A stretch of 48,067 bases of DNA from an uncultured Robinsoniella sp. (GCA_900539655.1 UQCR01000046.1:1-48067), one strand, 5' to 3'; shown: positions 1 through 8,185, numbered from the stretch's first letter. Notes: generated from the sequence alone by a model not told the origin. Numbers and translations: made by a program.

Positions 1-48
1 TCATGTGTGTTCTTATGCCGTAGCTTTTCACTACGGAACGTGTCACAC
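1..48 (-). mobile_element. 5' end of a second group II intron in virD4 (runs off the window)
   Basis: On the minus strand the virD4 reading frame stops matching VirD4 after the first base of a codon at position 49 (after Asp-Pro-Phe-Trp), and the sequence from 48 downward begins GTGTGACACGTTCC. This is the group II intron 5' consensus (GTGYG). It has the same layout as the start of the intron at 6475: GTGYGA, ACGTTCC, a short stem with TGAAAA in its loop, then GGCA. Only 48 bases are visible, so the type, the ORF and the 3' end cannot be judged. The target differs from that of the first intron, so this is a separate insertion. Confidence 0.8.
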
Positions 49-246
49 CCCAGAATGGATCATTACTCTGGGAATTTTTTGGTGTTGTGTTTGCAATCAG
101 GTTTGTAATCAATTTCACTACATCCGATTCTTTACGGATATACATGAATGGGTTATAACAATCGGATTCTTCCATGTCCAGCAGATTCAAAACTTTGACA
201 ACATAACCGTGCTCTTTTAGAAAACCTCCGCAGGCTTTTAAAATTT
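49..246 (-). CDS. virD4: virD4/traG-like coupling protein, middle exon between two group II introns
   Basis: This 198-bp stretch translates, once joined to the exon at 6476-6983, to a clean continuation of the VirD4 coupling ATPase: Glu-Ile-Leu-Lys-Ala-Cys-Gly-Gly, then EHGYVVKVLNLLDMEESD, a Tyr-Asn-Pro block, and near the end ANTTPKNSQSNDPFW. The split codon is restored exactly: G at the end of exon 1 plus AA here gives Glu, completing the DPKGE sequence expected after the P-loop strand. The last base (G at 49) is the first base of the next codon, expected to be Glu. The rest of the gene lies beyond the second intron, outside the window. VirD4 carries the relaxase-DNA complex to the mating channel. 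Confidence 0.85.
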
Positions 247-335
247 ATAGCGATAGGTAAGGCTTTGAAGTAATCTCCACCTTTTCCCCCGCTCTACACC
301 GTACATGATGCTTTCGCATCATACGGCGTGCCATC
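247..335 (-). ncRNA. Group II intron domains V and VI
   Basis: Minus-strand sequence from about 331 to 296 folds into a 34-nt-class domain V hairpin: CGCCGTATGATG, a GCGAAAGC cap, then CATCATGTACGG, with CGC in the position of the catalytic triad. It is followed by a domain VI-like stem. An unpaired A at 254, seven bases before the intron end, fits the branch-point adenosine. The maturase stop codon (357-359) lies just upstream, as usual. Confidence 0.8.
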
Positions 336-356
336 ATACTCAAGTAAATTTATAAG

Positions 357-1679
357 TTATCTTTTCTTAATTGGTAGTAATCCATAATTTTCACGCAATC
401 GGTTGAATCTCCGTCTTTGCTTGTCGTCCATATTGAATCTCTTCATTATTCTGATAGTTTCTGAAATATCCTCTGTCATAACAGCTCGCCATATTTCCTC
501 TGAAATAAATGCGATATTAGTATGCTTATCTGTACCACCTTCACCTACTGGAATTTTCCTTATACATTTCATTTGATGTACATTCAGCCTATTTCCCATG
601 ACATAGCAGTTCCCCTGTTGCACGAGGTATGCAGAAATACTATTATCATTAAATTCAACGCTTTCATTAGGATTCCTATACTTCATCACATTTCGTAATT
701 CCTGTGTTTCTACACATTGGACAGATTTATGAATCTTTTCTCTTCCTTTTGCTGTATAGCTGGTAATATCTTGTGAGAAATTTATAGGATGTTTGTGATG
801 AACTCCTGTAAGTGGCAGTAGTGGCATTTTGCCTACTGTTATAATTTTGGTTTCTTTCTTGATTCCTACAGTTTTCTGTTGAAATTCATAGGGCGTTTCC
901 GCAAACGGAATTGTGCTTCCAATACATGATAATCTGGTTCTAAAGGTTGGTAAGAGAGCGTAATTAACATCCGTTAGATTGTTGTATATGTTGGTAGCAA
1001 TACAGTAATAATTCTGTATCCCTATCACTGCCATGTTATAGGCATTAATTCTACCAACAGTTGTGTGTTTTCTTATGTTAATCACTTTTGCCTTTAATTC
1101 AGCAGTAACCTTTTTGATGGCTTTATCACTCATATCAGTTTTAGCAATATATCCATATCTGGTCTTGCCTTTTGGCAGGACCTTGATTTTAAATCCCAGA
1201 AAATCAGAAGAATTTTTTCGGAGATTAACAACTTTGGACTTCTCCGGGCTAATGTCAAGTTTTAATCTTGACTTTAAAAAGTCTACTGTCGCATGATAAT
1301 ATCTTTGTGCATCCGTATAACTTCTGCACATAATTTTAAAATCATCAGCATAACGCACCACATACCCATCTTTCAGATTTGTGTACTTTCGTGCATAACC
1401 TAACCAGCCCTTGCTCCCTTTCATTTTGCCTTCTTTCACTCCATTTGGCGTGAAAGTTTCCCACTGGCTACTTACCCACCAGTCAAGTTCATTCAGCACA
1501 ATAAGTGAAAGTAGCGGACTAATCAGTCCACCTTGTGGAGTGCCCTTTTCTGGTACTCCTTCTCCTTCAATTTCTGATTTTAATATTTTGCTAATGATAC
1601 ATAGCAATCGTTTATCTCGTATACCTAATGTCCATATCTGTTTCAGCAGCTTTCCGTGGTCTACATTATCAAAGAAACC
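357..1679 (-). pseudogene. ltrA: Group II intron reverse transcriptase/maturase, C-terminal fragment (split by RIT insertion)
   Basis: This is the C-terminal part of the intron-encoded protein. It resumes at GFFDNVDHGKLL, directly continuing the DVDIK end of the N-terminal fragment at 5193. It carries the PQGG block and the catalytic YADD box (VVRYADDF), a maturase X domain, and a C-terminal region resembling the HNH endonuclease. That last region keeps GGTDKHTN but has Cys-Ile-Arg-Lys where the His-His of active enzymes is expected, so DNA cleavage is doubtful. A GTG at 1691 opens the fragment in the inserted sequence (Val-Val-Ile-His before Gly-Phe-Phe), but without the N-terminal RT blocks the product should be inactive. 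Apart from the insertion the frame is intact, so the insertion seems recent. Confidence 0.9.
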
Positions 1680-1683
1680 GTGT

Positions 1684-1705
1684 ATTACCACCAGCTGGTG
1701 GTAAT
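1684..1705. repeat. 22-bp perfect palindrome at the left RIT end
   Basis: Half-site ATTACCACCAG followed directly by its exact reverse complement. The half resembles the TTATCACCAG units of the RIT terminal repeats, so it may be a recombinase core site or a remnant of the previous insertion junction. It lies between the host ORF and the left inverted repeat. Confidence 0.75.
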
Positions 1706-1710
1706 TGAGA

Positions 1711-1737
1711 TTATCACCAGTTAAAAATTATCGCCAG
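1711..1737 (+). repeat. Left terminal inverted repeat of the RIT element
   Basis: Two direct copies of a 10-bp unit (TTATCACCAG at 1711-1720, TTATCGCCAG at 1728-1737) separated by seven bases. The 27-bp block matches the reverse complement of 5165-5191 with one change (G for A at 1733). Confidence 0.9.
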
Positions 1738-1796
1738 TTAAGGCTGGAATACCCAGCTTTATCCAGCCTTTTTACTAAAATATCAAGTGGTAACTG

Positions 1797-2810
1797 CTAC
1801 TTCGCGAGTTTTTTCAGGCGTCGCAAGATATCAGGATCCTTCCAGTCAGAAACTTCTGGTGTAGTGATTCCTTTTTCTGTAAGCTGTTTTTCAGCCGCCT
1901 GTACTGCTTTAATCATCGCCTCACTTCCGATTTCAAGATAGGCTTCGGTCGTTTTTATTGACTCATGACCAAGGAACCGCTGGATTACAGGCAGGCTTGC
2001 TCCATTCAGGAGCATATGTGTTGCCTTGCTCCTGCGGAGGGTATGGGGCGAAACAGTCTTGCCTTTAAGGGAAGGTAGTGTTTGGGATGCTTTTTCCGCA
2101 TGCTTTTTCAGTACGTAGTCAATCCCTGAATCAGACATCCTGCCGCCGGAACGGTTAAGAAAAAGAGGTCCCTGCATCCTGCCTGAACGGGCCATGCAAT
2201 CCTGCACCAGCCTGACGGAATGTTTCGTCAGATAGACCCTCCTGTATTTTGAGCCTTTGCCATAAATAATGACGGAATTCTCTTTCCCGAATGAAAAATC
2301 CTGCAGGTTCATTCGGACAGCCTCATCGACCCTTGCGGCAGTATCGTACATCACGCTGACCAGAAGATAATGGGAGTATCCATTTCTTCGGGAAATGTCA
2401 ATGGACTCCAGCATGCTCCTGTATTCCTCGACGGTCAGGAAGCTTTTTTCCGGTTTCGGTGCCTTCTTTATCTTAATGGAACGTGCGTCCAGGTATGCTT
2501 GGGAATAAACGGGGCATACTCCAGCCGCAAACTCAAGAAATGACACGATGCCTGCCCTCCTGAGGTTCCTCGTCGGGACGGACACTTCCTGTTCCTTCTC
2601 CAGGTGAAGTAGGAACTGGCGGATTTTTTCCTTGCTGAAGCAGGACGGGTCTATTTCGGAGGTTTCCACAAGGCTGCATTTTTTCATCCAAAGGACATAC
2701 TGGTCAATGGCCGTATAATACGAGCGCAGCGTCTCCCCTGACATACCTGCCTCTTTTTTTGCATAAGTGAGGACATAGTATTCCAGTAATCCGGGAAATG
2801 ACTTATTCAC
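1797..2810 (-). CDS. Tyrosine recombinase, third gene of the RIT trio
   Basis: A site-specific recombinase/integrase of the tyrosine family, about 337 aa from the GTG chosen as start. The N-terminal SAM-like core-binding region precedes a catalytic domain with Arg in TAARVDEAV, Lys in GKGSKYR, the HTLRRS box (His-x-x-Arg), GHESIKTTEAY with the second His, and the nucleophile Tyr. All catalytic positions seem present. The GTG at 2808-2810 is preferred over an upstream GTG-like opening at 2888: it has AGGTGAGA upstream and overlaps the end of the previous recombinase by exactly 8 bp (GTGAATAA), the same overlap seen between the first two genes. Such overlaps suggest translational coupling and fixed stoichiometry of the three recombinases. 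Confidence 0.88.
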   Translation of the reverse strand: MNKSFPGLLEYYVLTYAKKEAGMSGETLRSYYTAIDQYVLWMKKCSLVETSEIDPSCFSKEKIRQFLLHLEKEQEVSVPTRNLRRAGIVSFLEFAAGVCPVYSQAYLDARSIKIKKAPKPEKSFLTVEEYRSMLESIDISRRNGYSHYLLVSVMYDTAARVDEAVRMNLQDFSFGKENSVIIYGKGSKYRRVYLTKHSVRLVQDCMARSGRMQGPLFLNRSGGRMSDSGIDYVLKKHAEKASQTLPSLKGKTVSPHTLRRSKATHMLLNGASLPVIQRFLGHESIKTTEAYLEIGSEAMIKAVQAAEKQLTEKGITTPEVSDWKDPDILRRLKKLAK

Positions 2811-3840
2811 TGTCCATCTCACCTGCCTTTCTGTCAAAGAGGGCAGTGACGAATGATGTGTATTCGTCCATCCTCCCGCAGATGCCATCGAACAATTCTC
2901 CGGTCAGCCAAAGGTAATCCTGTGTTTCCAATAGGGATTTATGGCCCATATACGTTGACAGGTAGTATAAGCAGGCATTCACATCACCGTTCTCTTCCGT
3001 GAGCCGCCTGAGGGAATGGACTGCAAATGTTATGCGCAGGTCATGGAGCCTGGGACCGAATCCCCTGCCATTGTGGCTGATACCTGCGTGGGAAAGGAAC
3101 CGTCTGTAGTAAGAATAAATGCAGCTGCGTGTCACCCTGCCGCCATTGGTTGGCGAACCGCTGTCAAAAAAGCAGATGCCTGATAGTTTGTGGCGCTTTG
3201 ATTCGTCCAGGTAGCGGCTGCATGCGGCCTTTAATGAGTGTGACATTGTAACGATGCGGCGGTTGTCATTCTTTGCACGGCTGATGTGTATAATCCCCTG
3301 TTCCATATCAACATCGCTGACCGACAGAAAGGAGACCTCTGACACCCGCATTCCAGTGCAGTAGAGCAGCGCCATAATGCAGCGCATGCAGTTCAGGATA
3401 TTCACAGTCGGCTTATTACGGCATTTGGGCCGGTAGTGTTCCGCAGCCTCCATCAGGGCATATATTTCATCACGGGAAAAGACATAAGGAACGAAAGTCT
3501 TCCCTTTTCTTTTTATCAGCCGGGGAACCGTGTAAATACCAGGGAGCCCCAGCACGGATGACATGTACTGTCCCAGTGAACGCAGGACGCTTTCCTGCCG
3601 GGCTGCCGTGGAATTTTTTACATTCTGGCTTTCCATGAACCCAAGGACAGTGTCGGCATCAAAGCAGATGCTTTTCTTTGGGCGGTTGGCACAATAACGG
3701 TCGAGGCGCTTCAGCACAGGGAGAAATGATTCCGGCACGCATCCGCCCACATTCACTTTATATTCGACAAAAGCACTCATTGTATCAGCAAGGTAACTGG
3801 CGAACAAGCCGGTTCCGCTGATGTACATTTGGTCACTCAT
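2803..3840 (-). CDS. Tyrosine recombinase, second gene of the RIT trio
   Basis: A tyrosine recombinase of about 345 aa. Catalytic landmarks are Arg in TGMRVSEVSFL, Lys in RAKNDNRRIV, the HDLRITFAVHSL box, and GHKSLLETQDY with the nucleophile Tyr. The start is the ATG at 3838-3840: GGAGG lies about 8 bases upstream and the start overlaps the end of the first recombinase by 8 bp (ATGAGTGA). The longer open frame up to 4035 is only a shadow over the preceding gene. RIT elements need three different recombinases; this one probably acts as a heteromeric partner, but the division of labour cannot be read from the sequence. Confidence 0.88.
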   Translation of the reverse strand: MSDQMYISGTGLFASYLADTMSAFVEYKVNVGGCVPESFLPVLKRLDRYCANRPKKSICFDADTVLGFMESQNVKNSTAARQESVLRSLGQYMSSVLGLPGIYTVPRLIKRKGKTFVPYVFSRDEIYALMEAAEHYRPKCRNKPTVNILNCMRCIMALLYCTGMRVSEVSFLSVSDVDMEQGIIHISRAKNDNRRIVTMSHSLKAACSRYLDESKRHKLSGICFFDSGSPTNGGRVTRSCIYSYYRRFLSHAGISHNGRGFGPRLHDLRITFAVHSLRRLTEENGDVNACLYYLSTYMGHKSLLETQDYLWLTGELFDGICGRMDEYTSFVTALFDRKAGEMDSE

Positions 3841-5029
3841 GGGCAGGCACCTCCAATTCACATAGACGGAGATGGCCAATATCGACTTTTGTGTAGATCC
3901 TGGTGGAATCAACAGAACCATGGCCAAGTGTTTTGGAGATCGTGAGTATGCCCTCTCCTTCTGCCAGCATGTTTGATGCAAGCGAATGCCGCAGGCTGTG
4001 GCTTCCATGCTTCCTTCCGTTGATGTTGATACCACTGTTTACAAATCCACCCGAGATCATGGTTGAAATGGATGTTTTGTTCATCGGCATTCCGTCCCGC
4101 CTGAGGAATACATGGGGGTCTTCCGATGTCGGACGTTCATTCAGCAGATAGTCCGCAAGACTGTTTCCGGCGGCCTCAGTCATTTGGTGTTCGACAAGAT
4201 CCCCTGTTTTTGACTGGAGGACGCGGATTATGCCACTGCCCCAGTCAATGTGCTCCAGTTGAAGGCCTGCCACGTCCCCTGCACGGAATCCAAAAACCGC
4301 AATGACCATCACAATGGCACGGTTCCGTTTTCTGTTATCCGCATGGGAAGAAAGAAAGTCCACCAGTTCTGCGATTTCCTCCGCAGTATAAACAGATGGG
4401 ATTTCCGTACCCCTCCTTTTTTTCTGTGAAAGGACGGTGGGGCTGAAATCAGCACCTGTGATTCCTTCATCATATGCGAAGGACAGGAACCTTTTTATCA
4501 CCTTAGACATGGAATCCACGGTCCTTTTGGAATGAATACCCAGGCTGTTCAAGAATGAAGTGATGCTCTCCCTGCCGGTTTCTTCAATTGGCCAGGATAA
4601 CAGGAGACGATGTATTGTCTGATATGCATACCTTTTTGAATTGCTGCTGTATCCCTGCGCCGAAAGATGCGCCATGTAGCAGTCCAATGCTTCCTGCGAT
4701 TTCCCGTTCAATGGCTGCCTTACAGATGCGCCCTCCATTGATGTGCCAGCGATCCTCTTTGTACTGGCAAATCCGACAAGAGATTTGAACGCATGAAATG
4801 CCCTGTACTCCTTTAAAGAAAGTGAAGACGGGCATACTGTCCCAAGGTCAATGCCAAAAGCCTGCAGGACGTAATTCTTCAGCTGGTTTTCAGAGTAATC
4901 CCCCTCGGTTCCTTCCACTTTACAGAAGCGGTTCCAAAAACGGACAAAGTTATGGTAAATGGTGGATTGAGTATAGCCCTGGCATCGTAGCCACGCTTCT
5001 GCCTCTTTGATTAGCTGCTTTAGTAACAT
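3833..5029 (-). CDS. Tyrosine recombinase, first gene of the RIT trio
   Basis: A 398-aa tyrosine recombinase and the first gene of the trio operon. Catalytic landmarks are Arg in FGFRAGDVAGL, Lys in QSKTGDLVEH, the HSLRHSLASNML box, and GHGSVDSTRIYTKVD with the nucleophile Tyr. The N-terminal half has two core-binding regions, so it is longer than the third protein. The ATG at 5029 has AGGAGG upstream (AGGAGGAAAATATG). The promoter should lie in the 5040-5160 stretch between this gene and the right terminal repeat. The family moves DNA through a covalent 3'-phosphotyrosine intermediate. Confidence 0.88.
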   Translation of the reverse strand: MLLKQLIKEAEAWLRCQGYTQSTIYHNFVRFWNRFCKVEGTEGDYSENQLKNYVLQAFGIDLGTVCPSSLSLKEYRAFHAFKSLVGFASTKRIAGTSMEGASVRQPLNGKSQEALDCYMAHLSAQGYSSNSKRYAYQTIHRLLLSWPIEETGRESITSFLNSLGIHSKRTVDSMSKVIKRFLSFAYDEGITGADFSPTVLSQKKRRGTEIPSVYTAEEIAELVDFLSSHADNRKRNRAIVMVIAVFGFRAGDVAGLQLEHIDWGSGIIRVLQSKTGDLVEHQMTEAAGNSLADYLLNERPTSEDPHVFLRRDGMPMNKTSISTMISGGFVNSGININGRKHGSHSLRHSLASNMLAEGEGILTISKTLGHGSVDSTRIYTKVDIGHLRLCELEVPAHE

Positions 5030-5164
5030 ATTTTCCTCCTGGTCTAAATAAGTATTTCAGCATTGCTGATAGCTTATTATAGAAGGGTATGATATGAACT
5101 AAGCAACAGTTATCATTAGATTAGGGGCGGTTATTATCGGATTTTCAAGCTTCTTGTTCAATTT

Positions 5165-5191
5165 CTGGTGATAATTTTTAACTGGTGATAA
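5165..5191 (-). repeat. Right terminal inverted repeat of the RIT element
   Basis: Reverse complement of the left repeat with one mismatch; it too consists of two 10-bp CTGGTGATAA units with a seven-base spacer. Host intron ORF resumes one base later (5193), with no extra palindrome on this side. Confidence 0.9.
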
Positions 5192-5192
5192 C

Positions 5193-5717
5193 TTTGATGT
5201 CCACATCCACACAATAGTAATGTTTATACATATTTACCATGCTGACAACTCTGCTGACCGCATGGTGGGCATCTCTATTTTGCCGGAATCCATAGGAGTG
5301 ATTATGAAACTTAGGTTCACAAATCGGCTCCAACACCTGCAAGATACACTGTTGTATCAGTCTATCCCAGATACATGGAATCCCTAACGGACGCTTTTTA
5401 TCGCTTCCTGGCTTAGGAATAAAGACCCTCCTGACTGATTGCGGATGATAATCTGCTAATTGTTTTCTGACAGTTTCAATTACTTTCCTGTCCGATAGAC
5501 CTTTGATATCCTCGATTGTTTTACCATCTGTACCAGCAGTTTTACTTCCGCTATTGGTTTTTAGGTTTCGGTATGCCAGGCAAATATTCTGCTCTGAACC
5601 GATAATTTCTAATAACTTATAAAAGTTGTTACCATTTTTGCTCTGCTGATACAACTCATCGAATGCTTTCTGCATATCGTAATATTCGTTGTACCGGAGC
5701 TTAGCTTTCTTTTGTAT
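5193..5717 (-). pseudogene. ltrA: Group II intron reverse transcriptase/maturase, N-terminal fragment
   Basis: The N-terminal part of the intron-encoded protein holds RT blocks 0-2: MQKAFDELYQQSKNG, the GTDGKTIEDI region, RRVFIPKPGSDKKRPLGIP, and SYGFRQNRDAHHAV, ending at DVDIK where the RIT element enters. The first ATG is at 5675. However, the frame continues upstream as IQKKAKLRYNEYYD, which is conserved at the N terminus of such proteins, and AGGAGG lies 9 bases before an ATA codon at 5717. Translation may therefore use an ATA start, or the original ATG has mutated. The truncated product ends in RIT sequence shortly after Lys and lacks the YADD active site. Confidence 0.85.
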
Positions 5718-6475
5718 GGTCTGTAACCTCCTATCTGGGAGTTATTACATCTCTTAGTCTTACTCGAACCCATACCATTTGTAACTTATTTACTCTAATG
5801 TATGACTAGTGGCTATTCCTCCACCGCTTGTTATCACGGTTTCATCGGTACTATGCCACCGCTTTCACTGACATTATCTCCCTTATATCATCGCTAATCT
5901 CACGATGACTTTCCCGTTCGATACGTTTCATAGACAGTAAAATCTCCACGCTGTCAGCTTACGACGTTCCGAATGCGTTATCTGTTCATATATACCCGTA
6001 GGTTCCCATCTCTGAGCCTGCTACCACATCAATGCCTGTAACATTGCACGGATTTTCATAAAGGCAGAAGTCTTACTCACCCGCAGTAGCAACACTAGTT
6101 GTGTTACTAAGCATTTCTACTTAGTCCCGATATAGACCCGTACATTCGAGGGTTCGTCAGTGGATTATGTAACATCCACCATTCTAACCATAGGTATTTT
6201 ATAGACTCCCGGCATATAGGATACACCATCCACCTCTGTACAGCTTTCGTCAACTACTATTGTTACGGTATCTCTCTGCCGACTTCACCGGGCTTCTGAC
6301 ATTTCAATGTTTACTCATTTCCATGCCAGCCGGAGTATTAGAGTAGCCTTTCAGGGCGTTACCCCTTCATTCGACTATTCACGCATTCAGTTCTCCAACT
6401 CGAACTAATTTCATTACAATAAACAATGATTCAGTTGAGATGTGCCAGTCCTTTTCAGACTGGAACGTCTCGCAC
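5718..6475 (-). ncRNA. Group II intron 5' RNA, domains I-IV stem
   Basis: About 760 bp with no credible ORF on either strand, lying between the intron 5' end (GTGCG at 6475) and the maturase gene. Its size and position match domains I-III and the 5' side of domain IV. The first bases form the expected 5' stem (CCAGTC, GAAAA, GACTGG). I did not assign individual exon-binding sites. Confidence 0.8.
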
Positions 6476-6983
6476 CGCCTTTTGGATCGGTGATTATGTA
6501 AGAGGAACGGTTAAGCTGTAATAAATTCGGCTTAACAAAGAAAAAAGATTTTCCCGCCCCACTGCCTCCGATGACAAGCGTATTCAAATTTAATTTGGTT
6601 TTCCTGGTATCCATTCGCATACGGACATTTTGACTCAAAATCCTGTTTTCTGTTTCATCTTTTTCAGACAGCGCCTGGTTTACCTGGTTGATATTTGCAA
6701 AAACAGCAGTTCCGTATTCCTTACCCGGCATATAGTTTTTTCTGCTGGTCAGATACATGGCAATAGCGATAACATATACAAACTCTGCCAATAATATCCC
6801 TTTTAAGGTTGTGTCATTAAAGTAATTCCCAATGGGATGTGCCATCACCAGATTAAGGCGCTCCATAAAAGTATTGATATCAATACCCTTTTCCCAGATT
6901 CCATTGAGCAGATAACCGCCATATGCGGCCAATATCCCACCAAGCACGAGCAGCCAGACAGGAGTTTTTTTCTTACTTTCCAC
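6476..6983 (-). CDS. virD4: virD4/traG-like coupling protein, first exon
   Basis: The N-terminal 169 codons of a type IV coupling ATPase. Two membrane segments (residues about 8-25 and 64-82) flank a short outside loop, then comes the Walker A box IGGSGAGKS and the strand YIITDPKG, where the intron cuts in after the first base of the Glu codon. The GTG start at 6981-6983 shares TAGTG with the stop of the preceding pcfB-like gene and has GAGGGAGA upstream. The open frame runs on into the intron for about 20 codons, but that tail is intron sequence, not protein. The exon at 49-246 continues the protein. Confidence 0.9.
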
Positions 6984-8185
6984 TATCTCCCTCCCCGTCT
7001 TTTCAACTGGGCGGCCATCTGCCGTTTCCGCGTTTCTTCTTTTTTCCTGTACAGCATGTTCCTGGTTTCCTTCAGGACCGGATCATAACTCTGGCTGTAT
7101 AGCTGTTCTCCCGTCCGTTTCCCTATAACCCGGCCTTCATTATTCACAATGCTGTAGTCTTTATCTTTTTGAAGGCTGGCAAATATCGTCCTCTTCTCTT
7201 CACTGATATGGGAGATTGCATTTTTATCAATCCACAGATATTCATTCCGTTTACCCGGAATCCGTGTGAGGATCCTGTTATCAGTTTCTTCTACAGCCAG
7301 ACTTCGGGCAATAAATATCTGATGGATATTGGGATCACCTTTCGAAGCCTCTTTCGCATGCTGCAGTACCCTCTTTTGCCGGTCATTCATTTCAGACATC
7401 TGCCCTGTTTTCTGGGGCTGCCCCATCCCCTGTATGATAGGTTCCATCGCCTCAGTCTTCTGCCATTTATCAAGTCTGACATATTCATCGAACTCTCCTG
7501 TATCCATTTTAAAGGCTGTGCTGCCTTCCTCATTGATTTCCAGGATTCCCAGATCCTCCATATGCTGTAGTATCGGCTCCACCTCCGCCCAAGGCATATC
7601 AATCGCATTGCTGATCTCTCCAACACTTGCCCCCGGTGTCTCTGCCAGAAAAGTACCAACTGCTCGGAATCCAAACGGAGAAATGGACAGTTCTTTATGG
7701 GCGATCTCCCCGTTTGGGTTTTCTTTTCCCCCCTTTTCTATCCCATATGTTTCCTTCAGCTCATTTTCTTCCCCATTATCAATATAGTCCTGTATGGATT
7801 CAATCCTGCCGCCGGACACTTCCCCTATGATCTGGTTCACCCGTGGCGTGGCATCAGAATGAAATAATATCTCACTCTTGCCGTCCGCTTTATTTATATC
7901 TGGCAGAAGGGCATAACGGATTTTATACTTATCTGCCAGTCTTTTAACTTTTTGGATATCGACCGTGTCAAATCGAAAAACCTGTAGGTCACCCCCAGTT
8001 TTCAGAAGGTCTTTTACACTTGTTCTTCCGTATAACCGTTCCATCTCTACCAGCTTACCAAAGATTTTCCCGATATCTTTTGCAGTATGTATCCCTCCGC
8101 CGATAATCTTCATAAAAATCTCTATACCCTCGAAGGATACCCGCAGGATTTGGGTTGCTTCCTGTATTTCTCCCATTTCATTCAC
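6983..8185 (-). CDS. pcfB: PcfB-like (DUF3801) conjugation accessory protein
   Basis: A 400-aa soluble protein. Residues about 15-125 match the PcfB/DUF3801 pattern seen next to coupling proteins in Firmicutes: a helix with GGGIHTAKDIGKIFGKL, LLKTGGDLQVFRFD, IQKVKRLADKYKIRYALLPD and the ILFHSDATPRVNQIIGE block. The middle part (about 185-245) looks like a winged helix (ETPGASVGEISNAIDMPW), and the C terminus is charged and coiled. PcfB helps the coupling protein receive the relaxosome in pCF10; this role is inferred from family and position directly before virD4. It overlaps the upstream gene by 4 bp and virD4 by one base. Confidence 0.8.
   Translation of the reverse strand: MNEMGEIQEATQILRVSFEGIEIFMKIIGGGIHTAKDIGKIFGKLVEMERLYGRTSVKDLLKTGGDLQVFRFDTVDIQKVKRLADKYKIRYALLPDINKADGKSEILFHSDATPRVNQIIGEVSGGRIESIQDYIDNGEENELKETYGIEKGGKENPNGEIAHKELSISPFGFRAVGTFLAETPGASVGEISNAIDMPWAEVEPILQHMEDLGILEINEEGSTAFKMDTGEFDEYVRLDKWQKTEAMEPIIQGMGQPQKTGQMSEMNDRQKRVLQHAKEASKGDPNIHQIFIARSLAVEETDNRILTRIPGKRNEYLWIDKNAISHISEEKRTIFASLQKDKDYSIVNNEGRVIGKRTGEQLYSQSYDPVLKETRNMLYRKKEETRKRQMAAQLKRRGGR

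Larger units (their letters stand above)
1680..5192 (-). mobile_element. Recombinase-in-trio (RIT) element
   Basis: Three tyrosine-recombinase genes in the same orientation overlap end to end, and near-identical 27-bp inverted repeats (1711-1737 and 5165-5191, one mismatch) bound them. This is the RIT architecture. The element interrupts the intron maturase between the Lys and Gly codons of its DIKGFF motif; host sequence resumes at 1679 and 5193. The ends are not symmetrical: 31 extra bases with a 22-bp palindrome lie outside the left repeat, while the right repeat abuts the host. The recombinase genes look more GC-rich and use different codons than the flanking intron and plasmid genes, which points to a separate origin. 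Confidence 0.9.
247..6475 (-). mobile_element. Group II intron in virD4, itself interrupted by a RIT element
   Basis: The 5' boundary is GTGCGAGACG at 6475, directly after exon sequence GATCCAAAAGGCG. The 3' boundary is GCTAT at 247, before AAATTTTA of the next exon; ends of GTGYG and AY are the group II rule. Joining the exons restores the VirD4 frame. Domain V and VI-like structures sit at 247-331 and the intron-encoded reverse transcriptase/maturase lies in domain IV. The span is 6,229 bp, but about 3.5 kb of that is a tyrosine-recombinase trio inserted in the ORF, so the original intron was about 2.7 kb, a normal size. The folded domains flanking the ORF look untouched, so splicing may still be possible with a maturase supplied from elsewhere. 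Confidence 0.92.

Noticed and set aside
5..220. 71-aa plus-strand ORF at the left edge
   Set aside because: It lies antisense to the virD4 exon and the intron boundary; the minus-strand frame is VirD4.
3838..4035. Longer start for the second RIT recombinase
   Set aside because: The extra 65 codons overlap the catalytic end of the first recombinase and have no integrase-like sequence.
4584..5010. Small ORFs on both strands within the RIT element
   Set aside because: All overlap the first recombinase gene in other frames.
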